DNA of 64,000 nt from Bacillus sp. THAF10 (GTDB taxonomy: Bacteria; Bacillota; Bacilli; Bacillales; Bacillaceae_I): contig NZ_CP045403.1 in NCBI RefSeq assembly GCF_009363695.1, positions 3,234,501 through 3,298,500 on the forward strand, in the 5' to 3' direction. Under the pieces are notes generated by a model. That model did no database searches. It saw nothing but the letters and a program-made list of their open reading frames with translations, and was not told where the DNA came from. The translations under genes and the position numbers were made by a program. The stretch's first letter is position 1, and each line of letters opens with the position of its first letter. Of this stretch, positions 63,970 to 64,000 are shown one piece after another.

Positions 63970-64000
63970 AAGCGTCCTCTCCACTCTTTACAGCTTTTCT

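Overview
The window reads as chromosomal DNA of a moderately AT-rich, endospore-forming Bacillaceae bacterium, Bacillus-like but not B. subtilis. Ribosome binding sites are strong AGGAGG types and GTG/TTG starts are common. Long stretches keep the gene content and local order known from B. subtilis: mrpABCDEFG; yugJ-yuzA-yugI-alaT-alaR-yugF-yugE-patB; kapB-kapD-yuxJ; bioY-yuiF-pepA-yuiD-yuiC-yuiB-yuiA-yumB-yumC; yutM-dapF-yutK-yuzB-yutJ-yuzD. No rRNA, tRNA, CRISPR array, transposase or prophage gene was seen.

Layout. 1-6.3 kb: a partial exported protein, then the seven-gene Mrp Na+/H+ antiporter operon. 6.3-13.2 kb: alcohol dehydrogenase, alanine synthesis with its regulator, S1-domain protein, hydrolase and cystathionine beta-lyase. 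13.4-22.5 kb: small housekeeping and stress genes, including a SodC-like lipoprotein, a cyclophilin lipoprotein, KapB/KapD (sporulation-linked), an MFS exporter, an AlkD-like repair protein and a MenI-like thioesterase. 22.5-32.7 kb: a beta-glucan (laminarin-type) utilisation locus on the minus strand, with a LacI regulator, sugar ABC binding protein and two permeases, and GH1, GH30 and GH16 enzymes; three CGAAAGCGCTTTCG-like operators sit at its promoters. 32.8-38.3 kb: a five-gene plus-strand operon with two ABC ATPases, two membrane partners and an ECF sigma factor, preceded by an ECF-like promoter. 38.6-40.9 kb: two overlapping SEDS (FtsW/RodA) genes. 41.1-46.1 kb: a compact 11-gene gas vesicle cluster on the minus strand (gvpP,Q,A,O,N,F,G,L,S,K,J in transcription order). 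46.3-64 kb: conserved core genes for biotin uptake, peptidase, NADH dehydrogenases, ferredoxin-NADP reductase, Fe-S assembly, DAP epimerase and nucleoside transport.

Beyond genes, the window carries two dispersed intergenic repeat families. One is a MITE-like element of about 185 bp with imperfect terminal inverted repeats (six copies, one lying inside the gas vesicle operon between gvpA and gvpO). The other is an element of about 110-136 bp with CGCTGxTGATT-type ends and an internal stem (five copies, one reduced to little more than its ends). Two 20-21-bp phased tandem repeats occupy otherwise empty intergenic DNA.

The best candidates for something undescribed are the ECF sigma/twin ABC operon, whose large permease seems to carry a degenerate M1-peptidase-like outer domain, the MITE-split gas vesicle operon, and the two repeat families. 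Gene names follow B. subtilis or B. megaterium homologues recognised from memory; no database search was run.
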